A DNA stretch of 64,000 bases, from positions 151,260-215,259 of the forward strand of contig NZ_ATVP01000003.1 of NCBI RefSeq assembly GCF_000420785.1, written 5' to 3'. A program made the translations under genes and the position numbers. The DNA is from Streptococcus hyovaginalis DSM 12219. GTDB lineage: Bacteria > Bacillota > Bacilli > Lactobacillales > Streptococcaceae. This document shows, piece after piece, positions 48,182 through 55,854 of this stretch; positions within the stretch are counted from its first letter, which is position 1; each line of letters begins with the position of its first letter. The notes below the pieces were generated by a model, which saw only the letters and a program-made list of their open reading frames with translations, ran no database searches and was not told where the DNA came from.

Positions 48182-50038
48182 ATGGCAGGAATCAAAGAAG
48201 AAAAGAAAATCTATTTAGTCGGCATTTATTGCCGCTTATCTAAAGACGATGGTACGGATAACGAGAGTGCGAGCATTGCGACACAGAAATCCATCCTCAC
48301 GGATTATGTGAAAAAGCAGGGATGGCACATAGCAAAAACGTATGTGGACGATGGTTATTCTGGTACAAATTTCCAAAGACCAAGTTTCCAGAATATGATA
48401 AAAGACATTGAAAGCGGTCTGATAAACTGCGTGATTACGAAAGATTTATCCCGTCTGGGGAGAAACTATCTTGATTGTGGGTTATATCTGGAAGTTTTCT
48501 TCCCAGAGCATAACGTGAGGTATATAGCGGTCAATGACGGCGTAGATACCTTGAATAAATCTGCTATGGACATCACGCCTTTCCGCAACATTTTAAACGA
48601 AATGTATGCCGCTGACATATCTGTTAAGATAAAATCGGCATATCGGGCGAGGTTTCAACAGGGGAAATTCATGGGAACTACCGCCCCTTATGGCTATATC
48701 AAAGACCCTGCCGACCACAACCATCTGCTGATAGATGATAAAGTGGCACATGTTGTAAAAGAGATATTCGACCTTGCATTAAAAGGGAATGGAGTTGCCA
48801 AAATTTGCAGACATCTTAATAAACAGCATATCCTACGCCCTGCCGCTTATGCGGCGGAGCGTGGCGAAACAGGCTTTGAACGTCATTTTGAGGGGAACGA
48901 GGACAAACGCTATATTTGGAGTGGGAACAGCGTGAGGAGCATTTTAAGAAGCCCGATATATGCGGGAAATCTTGTAGGCTACAAACGGATTGCCGCCAAT
49001 ATGAAAAGCAAGAAACGCCCCTCTAAGCTGCCCGAAGAATGGGAAGTGATACCCAATACCCATGAGGGAATAGTCACGCAGGAGGAATTTGATATTGTCC
49101 AACAGCTTATTACAAGTCGTAGGCTTCCACAGAACAAGGGAGGATTTGTAAATATTTTTGCAGGCGTTATCAAGTGTGTGGACTGCGGATGTGCTCTGCG
49201 GGCAATGAACGTACACAGGAGGAAACGCCCAGAGATTATCGACTGTGTACAGTATTCATGTAATAATTATGCAAGAAACGGAAGAAGCGAGTGTAGTGCC
49301 CACAATATAGAAGCAAGGGATTTATTCAATGCCGTTCTTGCCGACATCAACTGTTTTGCGGATATGGCAGTGAATGATGAAAAGGCGGTCAGGGCCATAG
49401 AAAAGCGGCTCACGGAAACAGACCAGAGCAGGGCGAAAGCATTAGAGAAAGAACGTAAGAAGCTGAACAAACGCCTTGCGGAACTGGACAGGCTGTTTTC
49501 CTCTCTCTACGAGGATAAGGTCATGGAGCGTATTACCGAGCGGAATTTTGAGATGATGTCGGGGAAATACCAGAAAGAGCAGCTTGAAATTGAAGCAAGG
49601 CTGAAAGAGGTGACGGAAACTCTTAATGAAAGCTACGAGAAATCACGGGGAATCCGTGACTTCCTCGCCCTTATCCGAAATTATCAAGGCTTAAAAGAAC
49701 TGGATGCAACAGTTATAAACGCACTCATAGACAAGATACTTGTTTCGGAGCGTGAGAAGATGGCAGACGGAACAGTGAAGCAGGAAATCAAGATTTACTA
49801 TAAATTCATCGGCTTTGTCGATGAATTACATATCATACCTACAAAACGGTGGGCAGCAATGCCCGCTAAAAATTGTACGGTGTGCGGCGTTGAATATGTC
49901 CCGGGCTCTGGTGCATCAAGGTATTGTCCTGCTTGTGCCAAGAAGATACGGAGGGAGAAATCAAACGAGAGCAAACGCAGGAGCAGAGAACAGAAAAGGA
50001 TAGCATGTATGAACTGTCCGCAAAAAATGACCGACTGA
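48182..50038 (+). CDS. Large serine recombinase (TnpX/TndX-like)
   Basis: A 618-residue site-specific recombinase that excises and integrates the nested element. The resolvase domain has VGIYCRLSKDDGTDNESASIATQK with the catalytic serine S20 and VITKDLSRLGRNYLDCG. The recombinase domain (APYGYIKDP, GNGVAKICRHLN) follows, then a zinc ribbon (CVDCGCAL ... CNNYARNGRSECSAH), a coiled coil, and an extra C-terminal zinc knuckle (CTVCGVEY ... CPACAKKIR). The stop is 3 bases from the right junction. Confidence 0.94.
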   Translation: MAGIKEEKKIYLVGIYCRLSKDDGTDNESASIATQKSILTDYVKKQGWHIAKTYVDDGYSGTNFQRPSFQNMIKDIESGLINCVITKDLSRLGRNYLDCGLYLEVFFPEHNVRYIAVNDGVDTLNKSAMDITPFRNILNEMYAADISVKIKSAYRARFQQGKFMGTTAPYGYIKDPADHNHLLIDDKVAHVVKEIFDLALKGNGVAKICRHLNKQHILRPAAYAAERGETGFERHFEGNEDKRYIWSGNSVRSILRSPIYAGNLVGYKRIAANMKSKKRPSKLPEEWEVIPNTHEGIVTQEEFDIVQQLITSRRLPQNKGGFVNIFAGVIKCVDCGCALRAMNVHRRKRPEIIDCVQYSCNNYARNGRSECSAHNIEARDLFNAVLADINCFADMAVNDEKAVRAIEKRLTETDQSRAKALEKERKKLNKRLAELDRLFSSLYEDKVMERITERNFEMMSGKYQKEQLEIEARLKEVTETLNESYEKSRGIRDFLALIRNYQGLKELDATVINALIDKILVSEREKMADGTVKQEIKIYYKFIGFVDELHIIPTKRWAAMPAKNCTVCGVEYVPGSGASRYCPACAKKIRREKSNESKRRSREQKRIACMNCPQKMTD

Positions 50039-50041
50039 TAT

Positions 50042-50045
50042 TGTA
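50042..50045 (+). repeat. Right junction (attR) of nested element
   Basis: TGTA, matching 39036-39039. Past it, codons QRNGRLIRQGNM of the helicase resume. Confidence 0.8.
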
Positions 50046-50990
50046 CAGCGAAATGGACGACTGATACGTCAGGGAAACATGCACCAGGAGGTAGATATTT
50101 ATCACTATATTACAAAAGGGAGCTTTGACAATTACCTCTGGCAGACACAGGAGAATAAGCTCAAATACATCACTCAGATTATGACTTCAAAAGATCCTGT
50201 GAGATCAGCAGAAGATATTGATGAACAAACCATGACCGCATCAGACTTTAAGGCTTTAGCCACTGGTAATCCCTATCTCAAACTCAAAATGGAATTGGAA
50301 AATGAACTGACAGTGTTAGAAAATCAAAAACGAGCTTTTAATCGCTCAAAAGATGAATACCGTCACACTGTTTCCTATTGCGAGAAGCACCTCCCTATCA
50401 TGGAAAAACGGTTGAGTCAATATGATAAAGATATTGCCCAATCTTTGGCAACAAAGTCGCAAGATTTTGTCATGCGATTTGACAATCAAGCAATGAATAA
50501 TCGTGCAGAAGCAGGAGACTACCTGCGAAAACTCATTACCTATAACCGCTCAGATACCAAGGAAGTCAAAACACTTGCCAGCTTTAGAGGATTTGATTTA
50601 AAAATGACTACACGAGGTCCTAGTGAGCCTTTGCCAGAGACTGTTTCTTTGATGATTGTAGGCGATAACCAATATACAGTCGCCCTTGATTTGAAATCAG
50701 ACGTGGGAACCATTCAACGGATCAGTAATGCCATTGACCATATTATAGATGACCAAGAAAAGACACAAGAGCTGGTAAAGGATTTAAAAGATAAGCTACA
50801 AGTAGCCAAAGTAGAAGTTGAGAAAATCTTTCCCAAGGAAGAGGAATATCAGCTTGTAATGGCTAAGTATGATGTTTTGGCTCCCTTGGTTGAAAAAGAA
50901 GCAGAGATAGAGGAGATTGATGCGGCTTTGGCCAAGTTTAGTGAAGATACAACACCCCAAATGAAGCAACAAGTAGTACTCGAGATATAA
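50043..50990 (+). pseudogene. SNF2 helicase, 3' part separated by the nested element
   Basis: The frame V-QRNGRLIRQGNMHQEVDIYHYITKGSFDNYLW continues the helicase from exactly where the 5' part stops, ending at 50990. This part (315 codons) holds helicase motif VI (QRNGRLIRQGN) and a helical C-terminal domain. An ATG at 50079 could start a 303-residue fragment, but CATGCACCAGGAGG offers no ribosome-binding site before it. Precise excision of the element would restore a protein of about 2274 residues. Confidence 0.88.
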
Positions 50991-50999
50991 GAAAAATGG

Positions 51000-51028
51000 C
51001 TGACAAATATTTTTGAACGCGGTAAAAT
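51000..51028 (+). promoter_or_regulatory. Promoter for the genes after the helicase
   Basis: CTGACA (51000) and TAAAAT (51023) with a 17-base spacer. Confidence 0.6.
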
Positions 51029-51060
51029 GAAGTCAAGAAATCACATAAGGAGCACAGACC

Positions 51061-51360
51061 ATGACCAAAACAGTAGAAGAAATACGTTATCAACTTGAAC
51101 AATGGTTGGCACAAGGTTTTACAAGCCCAGAGGATAGAGCCAACTACCAAGCTTTAAAGGAACAGTATGAAGATGAAACTCTTGATTATAGCTTTTCAAA
51201 GCGTGAAATCACTGGACAGCTGGAACTCATCATCACAAGTCGTGAGAATGATTTTCCAAACTTAGATGAGGTGACGAAGGCAGAATACCTTGATTTGGTT
51301 GCCCAACTTGATGATTTAGACAAGAGACAGGCTGACTATTATCGCAAGCAATTAGCCTAG
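51061..51360 (+). CDS. Hypothetical ICE protein, helical
   Basis: A 99-residue acidic protein, MTKTVEEIRYQLEQWLAQGF..., with no domain I recognise. The ATG follows AAGGAGCACAGACC. It opens a group of small ICE genes behind the promoter at 51000. Confidence 0.7.
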   Translation: MTKTVEEIRYQLEQWLAQGFTSPEDRANYQALKEQYEDETLDYSFSKREITGQLELIITSRENDFPNLDEVTKAEYLDLVAQLDDLDKRQADYYRKQLA

Positions 51361-51373
51361 AAAGAGGTGTAAG

Positions 51374-51664
51374 ATGTTGGAGCAAATTCTACAAAGCCTT
51401 TTGATTATCGCAGCAATAGGACTGATGTTGTTTGTCCTTTATCGGATTGTGAAAGTTTCAGGTGCTTTATTTCTTATCGGACTCATCAGTGGATTAGTCT
51501 TTATTGAAATATATGGAATTTACCTATTCTTCACAGAAAGACACCTATATTCAGAAGATTTAGCAGCTAATGGCATATGGAGTTTCACTGGATTTTATAT
51601 TGCATTGAATTTATTTCTTGCTATTAGCTTAAGTATGAGGTGGTGGAGAAATAGAATCGTTTAA
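51374..51664 (+). CDS. Small membrane protein of the ICE
   Basis: A 96-residue protein with three hydrophobic helices (about 8-24, 29-52 and 66-86). AGAGGTG precedes the start 13 bases after the previous gene. No family is recognised. Confidence 0.7.
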   Translation: MLEQILQSLLIIAAIGLMLFVLYRIVKVSGALFLIGLISGLVFIEIYGIYLFFTERHLYSEDLAANGIWSFTGFYIALNLFLAISLSMRWWRNRIV

Positions 51665-51695
51665 CATGGGGATTACCTACTGGTAGTCCTTTTTC

Positions 51696-51730
51696 TTGTG
51701 ATAAAATCTCCAAGCTAATCTTGATATGAT
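51696..51730 (+). promoter_or_regulatory. Degenerate copy of repeated ICE promoter motif
   Basis: TTGTGATAAAATCTCCAAG (51696-51714) with TATGAT at 51725, 29 bases from motif start, the same spacing as at 17310 and 27405. Confidence 0.5.
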
Positions 51731-51758
51731 GAAGCTATCACTAATAGAGGAGTAAGCC

Positions 51759-52397
51759 ATGTTAAATAAAGTGAAAGCTCGATTTCTGATTGGATTAGGA
51801 GGTTTAATCGCAGTCAGTTTTATGGTCATGATTGGCTACACGATTGGCTCACAAACCATTTCAAAGCAAACAGAGAACCAAATACGAGCAGAAGCCAATA
51901 AACTTGTGTCAAAGAAAAAGCAGGAGGAAAGAGCGACAGTCCTATCAGATGAGCTTGTCAATGAATTTCTCACTCAATATTTCACCAAGGTCCAGCTGGG
52001 TGAAAATAACGCTCGTATCAAACCCTACATGACGGACTCGGCATTTTCAGAAGAGGAAGCAAATCAGGATAAAGCGATCAATCAAGTTTATAAAGACTAT
52101 ATGCTTGACTACCGATTTGAATCAGCCAGTATCTATGTCAATACAGAAAGTAATGTTGCACTTGCGGAAGTTACCTATCAAGTGACCTATGTATCTGATT
52201 TGAGTGAGCAACAACAGCGAACCTCTCAAACAGAAACCAAGACGGTTATGTTATCCTACTCCAAAGTTTCCGACAAGCTCCTGGTTAATCAGTTGACCAT
52301 TTGGAATGGAAAACTAGAGGACATGAAAGAAGCCACAGATGGTGCAAATTCCAGCATACCAACGATCCAAGGAACTACGACAAGCGAGAACAACTAG
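51759..52397 (+). CDS. VirB8/TcpC-like conjugal transfer protein
   Basis: A 212-residue protein with one N-terminal membrane helix (about 10-30) and an extracellular alpha-beta domain (EFLTQYFTKVQLG, ASIYVNTESNVALAEVTYQVTY). This fits the VirB8/TcpC-type transfer factors of Gram-positive ICEs, although similarity is weak. AGAGGAG precedes the ATG. It ends with a Ser/Thr-rich tail. Confidence 0.6.
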   Translation: MLNKVKARFLIGLGGLIAVSFMVMIGYTIGSQTISKQTENQIRAEANKLVSKKKQEERATVLSDELVNEFLTQYFTKVQLGENNARIKPYMTDSAFSEEEANQDKAINQVYKDYMLDYRFESASIYVNTESNVALAEVTYQVTYVSDLSEQQQRTSQTETKTVMLSYSKVSDKLLVNQLTIWNGKLEDMKEATDGANSSIPTIQGTTTSENN

Positions 52398-52436
52398 CAG
52401 GAGACAGTCTTCTGCTTTTTTTGATAGGGAGGAAAG

Positions 52437-53513
52437 ATGACACGAATTAAAGCAGTAAAACAAAAGGCCATTTTAGATGTTGCTGAGAGTCTGGGCTGTT
52501 ACTTCAGACGTTTATCAGGACACATTTATGAACACCCAGACCATGATTCCTTTCGGATTTTTGCCGATACCAATACTTTCAAATGGTTTTCAAGAGATAT
52601 ACAAGGAGATGTAATTGACTTTGTTCAATTAGTGACAGGTGTTTCTTTCAAAGAGGCTGTATCCTATCTTGAAACTGGGGATTTTGAACAAGCTAAGTTG
52701 ATAGAAGAAACTTATCAACCATTTCAATACTATTTGCATGAAGAACCCTTTCAGCAAGCACGTACTTACTTGCAAGTCGTCCGTGGCCTAAGTGATCAGA
52801 CTATCAATTCCTTTGGCAGACAAGGATTGCTTGCTCAAGCTACTTATCAAGCGGAGTCGGTTTTAGTGTTTAAAAGCTATGACCATAATGGGATCTTACA
52901 GGCAGCAAGCCTTCAAGGTCTCGTCAAAAATGAAGAAAAACACGATCGAGGTTATCTCAAAAAAATCATGAAAGGATCTCATGGCTATGTCGGTATTAGT
53001 TTCGATATTGGGAATCCTAAGCGACTCATTTTTTGTGAATCAGTTATCGATATGATGAGTTATTATCAGCTTTACCTAAAGCAATTATCCGATGTTCGCC
53101 TGATTTCAATGGAAGGTTTAAAACTTTCTGTGATTGCTTATCAGACCTTGCGTCTAGCAGCAGAGGAACAGGGGAAATTGGCATTTCTAGATACAGTGAA
53201 ACCAAGCAGGCTTAGCCATTATCTTCAGGCAATACAAGAGACGACAACCTTTTTTCAAACTCATTCAAACGTCATAACAATTGCTGTTGATAACGATGAT
53301 GCAGGAAGAGAATTTTGTCAGAAACTGTCAGATAAAGGACTTCCGATTTCTCAAGATTTACCACCATTGCAGGGCCTTGAAACAAAGTCAGATTGGAATG
53401 ATATTGTGAAACAGCAGAGTGAACTATCCTTAAGTGATTATTTCCAAACAGCCCAAGCACAAGTCAATAAGTATCATCCTCCACCTAAATGGGGGCATGC
53501 TTTAGAATTGTGA
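52437..53513 (+). CDS. Toprim-domain DNA primase
   Basis: A 358-residue protein. The CHC2-like N-domain appears as HIYEHPDHDSFRIFADTNTFKWFSRDIQGDVIDFVQLV, without an obvious zinc ribbon. The Toprim fold follows with RLIFCESVIDMMSYYQL (catalytic E) and ITIAVDNDDAGREF (DxD). It is the DUF3991/Toprim primase of conjugative elements and could prime the second strand after transfer. Its stop lies within the next promoter motif. Confidence 0.85.
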   Translation: MTRIKAVKQKAILDVAESLGCYFRRLSGHIYEHPDHDSFRIFADTNTFKWFSRDIQGDVIDFVQLVTGVSFKEAVSYLETGDFEQAKLIEETYQPFQYYLHEEPFQQARTYLQVVRGLSDQTINSFGRQGLLAQATYQAESVLVFKSYDHNGILQAASLQGLVKNEEKHDRGYLKKIMKGSHGYVGISFDIGNPKRLIFCESVIDMMSYYQLYLKQLSDVRLISMEGLKLSVIAYQTLRLAAEEQGKLAFLDTVKPSRLSHYLQAIQETTTFFQTHSNVITIAVDNDDAGREFCQKLSDKGLPISQDLPPLQGLETKSDWNDIVKQQSELSLSDYFQTAQAQVNKYHPPPKWGHALEL

Positions 53514-53540
53514 TAACAAAATCAAGTCCGCTATCATAAT
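53508..53540 (+). promoter_or_regulatory. Copy 3 of repeated ICE promoter motif
   Basis: TTGTGATAACAAAATCAAG (53508-53526), identical to the 27405 copy over all 19 bases. A -10-like CATAAT lies at 53535, 27 bases from motif start. The stop codon of the primase gene lies within it. Confidence 0.65.
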
Positions 53541-53566
53541 CTAGAATGTGACAAGGAGGACGCCCT

Positions 53567-53794
53567 ATGAGTGTGATTGAACGTCTAGCTGAAAAAGTAG
53601 CTAGGCAAGAAGAAAAGGTCTCACGTGAGACTGAGAAATTAGAAAACTATCGTGACCAACTACAAACTGCAATGTATAGCACCTTTATCAAACGGCAACA
53701 ATCAAGTCAGTTGTCATTTCATGAAGCACTAGAGCAAGCCTTTGGTAAAGAAACCACACTACACCCAAATTACAGAAATGAGGATACAGAATGA
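53567..53794 (+). CDS. Small coiled-coil ICE protein
   Basis: A 75-residue protein, MSVIERLAEKVARQEEKVSRETEKLENYRDQ..., a coiled coil followed by LSFHEALEQAFGKE. Such small proteins recur in streptococcal ICEs; the function is not known. AAGGAGGACG precedes the ATG. It overlaps the next gene by 4 bases. Confidence 0.72.
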   Translation: MSVIERLAEKVARQEEKVSRETEKLENYRDQLQTAMYSTFIKRQQSSQLSFHEALEQAFGKETTLHPNYRNEDTE

Positions 53795-54180
53795 GTAAAA
53801 CATGGAATTTTGATCAGCCATTAGATGATGTGAAAACAACATCATCCCATGAAGAACGAGCTAAAATCGCAGCACTTTTCCATAAACAGGATGAAAAACC
53901 GATTGAAGAAGTAGATTATGTGGCTGCTTTTGAACAGCAACAAAAGGAGTCAGAATCTAAAGATGTACAGACGCCTGAATCAAAAGTTAAACAAAGCCAG
54001 CTGAAGAAAGCAAATATCACAAGTGATTATAAACAGCACTTGGCAGACACTATTGCGCAAAATAACAAGGATATTTCCGCCTGTCAGACGCAAATTGAAG
54101 AACTTCATCAATTGATTGATGAAAAGAAAATCCAAAATAAAAAGTTGCAGGCTATTTCAGTAGCCATTGATGATTTATAA
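53791..54180 (+). CDS. Hypothetical ICE protein
   Basis: A 129-residue charged protein, MSKTWNFDQPLDDVKTTSSHE..., with a C-terminal coiled coil (TIAQNNKDISACQTQIEELHQLIDEKKIQNKKLQ). The start overlaps the upstream gene (ATGA). It probably works with its neighbours, but the role is unknown. Confidence 0.72.
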   Translation: MSKTWNFDQPLDDVKTTSSHEERAKIAALFHKQDEKPIEEVDYVAAFEQQQKESESKDVQTPESKVKQSQLKKANITSDYKQHLADTIAQNNKDISACQTQIEELHQLIDEKKIQNKKLQAISVAIDDL

Positions 54181-54229
54181 GTCAGGTAGTCCTATGAAGG
54201 CTACCTTTTTACAATTTAAGGAGAAGATA

Positions 54230-54520
54230 ATGAAATTCTTTCAAAAGAAAACACAGCATCAAGACCGTTTTAAACGACTGATTCATCGATTATCAGAGAT
54301 GTCCGATACTGAACTAACCAAAGTAGAACAACTCCTAGATGTTGTCTTTGATCAAAGTTTCAAGTCTAGTGAGAGAGTAGAAATATCTCGGAACATTTTA
54401 ACCACTGAGGAACAAAGTCTTGATAAGTCGATTCAGGAAGCGAAAAATAAACTGAATACTGAGCAGTTAGAGAAGCGAATAGAGCAGTTTAAGCAATCGA
54501 AGAAACCTAAAAATGGATAA
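54230..54520 (+). CDS. Hypothetical small ICE protein
   Basis: A 96-residue basic helical protein, MKFFQKKTQHQDRFKRLIHRL... AAGGAGAAG precedes the ATG at 54230; in-frame ATGs at 54167 and 54194 lack one. Its stop codon lies inside the hairpin at 54515. Confidence 0.68.
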   Translation: MKFFQKKTQHQDRFKRLIHRLSEMSDTELTKVEQLLDVVFDQSFKSSERVEISRNILTTEEQSLDKSIQEAKNKLNTEQLEKRIEQFKQSKKPKNG

Positions 54521-54551
54521 TGCACCATATTTGGTGCGTTATCCGTTTTTT
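54515..54551 (+). terminator. Terminator hairpin that also overlaps the pezAT promoter region
   Basis: GGATAATGCACC / GGTGCGTTATCC (12 bp, one G-U), loop ATATTT, then TTTTTT. The inner palindrome GCACC-ATATTT-GGTGC lies 13 bases before the pezA -10 and could be the PezA operator. Confidence 0.85.
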
Positions 54552-54552
54552 A

Positions 54553-54561
54553 TGGTATAAT
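54553..54561 (+). promoter_or_regulatory. Extended -10 promoter of pezAT
   Basis: TGGTATAAT (TGnTATAAT), 23 bases before AGGAGG. Confidence 0.75.
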
Positions 54562-54589
54562 GAAAACAAATATGAGGAGGTCTTTATCT

Positions 54590-55066
54590 ATGATTGGAGA
54601 CAATATTAAATCACTACGCCGAACACACGATTTAACACAACCAGAATTTGCGAAAATGGTCGGGATTTCACGCAATAGCCTGAGTCGCTACGAAAATGGA
54701 ACCAGCACCGTTTCAACAGAACTCATTGACCGCATTTGTCAGAAATTTAACGTTTCTTATGTCGATATTGTAGGAGAGGACAAGATGCTAACACCTGTTG
54801 AAGATTACCAACTGACTTTAAAAGTAGAAGTGATAAAAGAACGTGGAGCAGCCATTTTATCAAAGCTTTATAGATACCAGGATAGTCAAGATATTGCTTT
54901 TGATGATGAATCGAATCCTTGGATTTTGATGAGTGATGATTTGGCTGAATTGATCCATACGAAAATTTACCTTGTCGATACTTTCGATGAAATTGAGCGT
55001 TACAATGGCTATTTAGACGGTATTGAGCGGATGTTAGACATGGTGCATCATCGGGTGGTGGCTTAA
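54590..55066 (+). CDS. pezA: PezA-type antitoxin and autorepressor
   Basis: A 158-residue protein with an N-terminal XRE helix-turn-helix (MIGDNIKSLRRTHDLTQPEFAKMVGISRNSLSRYENGTS, residues 1-39) and a helical C-domain that blocks the nucleotide pocket of the toxin in the known PezAT complex. AGGAGG lies before the ATG at 54590; the in-frame ATG at 54560 lacks a site. It overlaps pezT (TAATG). Confidence 0.9.
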   Translation: MIGDNIKSLRRTHDLTQPEFAKMVGISRNSLSRYENGTSTVSTELIDRICQKFNVSYVDIVGEDKMLTPVEDYQLTLKVEVIKERGAAILSKLYRYQDSQDIAFDDESNPWILMSDDLAELIHTKIYLVDTFDEIERYNGYLDGIERMLDMVHHRVVA

Positions 55067-55854
55067 TGAGATTGGAAGAATTTAGTGAAACTGAGTTTCA
55101 GAAGGCTTTGCAGCGAACCATTCGAGCCCTAACTCATGGGAAGACAATCCCAGAACAACCTAAAGCCATTTTACTTGGTGGACAAAGCGGGGCAGGTAAG
55201 ACGACTATTCATCGTATCAAGCAAAAAGAATTTCAAGGTAATATCATTATCATCGATGGTGATAGCTACCGTTCTCAGCATCCCAATTACTTAGCCCTGC
55301 AAGAAAAGTATGGCAAGGACAGCGTGGACTATACCAAGGGATTTGCAGGAAAAATGGTAGAGCATCTGGTTGACGAACTCAGTACGCAGGGTTATCACTT
55401 GCTGATTGAGGGAACCTTACGAACTACTCAAGTTCCTCGTCAGACTGCTCAATTATTATCTTCGAAAGGTTACCAAGTTTCCTTAGCAGTGATTGGCACC
55501 AAACCAGAACTGTCATATCTCAGCACCTTAATTCGTTACGAGGAACTTTATGCCATAGATCCGACTCAGGCTAGAGCAACACCAAAAGAACACCATGATG
55601 GGATTGTAGAGAACTTAGTTGATAACCTAAGGCAGTTAGAAAGAGAGAAACTCTTTGATTGTATTCAGATTTATCAAAGAGACAGGACTTGTATTTATGA
55701 TTCTAAAACTGATAAAGATTCTGCAGCAGAAGTTCTTCAAAATTGCCTTTTCGGAGAGTGGAGTAAAGTAGAGGAAGAGATGATGAAGTTAGGTCGGGAA
55801 CGGTTAGTTAAACTGAATAATAAGAATTTGCTGGAGAGTAACTATGGAATTTAA
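55066..55854 (+). CDS. pezT: PezT zeta-family toxin
   Basis: A 262-residue zeta toxin that phosphorylates UDP-N-acetylglucosamine-type wall precursors in the known family. Walker A LLGGQSGAGKTTIHR is at residues 36-50, and the catalytic aspartate is in IIIIDGDSYRSQHP (D66). A LIEGTLR motif follows. Its last 11 bases overlap gajA, which ties the toxin-antitoxin pair to the defence genes. The tail is slightly longer than pneumococcal PezT (about 253 residues as I recall). Confidence 0.92.
   Translation: MRLEEFSETEFQKALQRTIRALTHGKTIPEQPKAILLGGQSGAGKTTIHRIKQKEFQGNIIIIDGDSYRSQHPNYLALQEKYGKDSVDYTKGFAGKMVEHLVDELSTQGYHLLIEGTLRTTQVPRQTAQLLSSKGYQVSLAVIGTKPELSYLSTLIRYEELYAIDPTQARATPKEHHDGIVENLVDNLRQLEREKLFDCIQIYQRDRTCIYDSKTDKDSAAEVLQNCLFGEWSKVEEEMMKLGRERLVKLNNKNLLESNYGI

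Larger units (their letters stand above)
39037..50044. mobile_element. Nested 11.0-kb tet(O) mobilisable element (ICESp2907-like)
   Basis: The element lies between two copies of TGTA in the SNF2 helicase gene. Joining the flanks gives codons SDV followed by QRNGRLIRQGNM, a correct SNF2 motif VI. It carries tnpV, tet(O), sigma-like genes, a RecA-like ATPase, a MobV relaxase, ParB, a YdbC protein and a large serine recombinase. From 42.5 kb on its GC content is far above that of the host ICE, suggesting an origin in Clostridia. As I recall, the published tet(O) element ICESp2907 has the same size and position. It lacks its own mating-pore genes, so it should be mobilised by the ICE. Confidence 0.9.
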
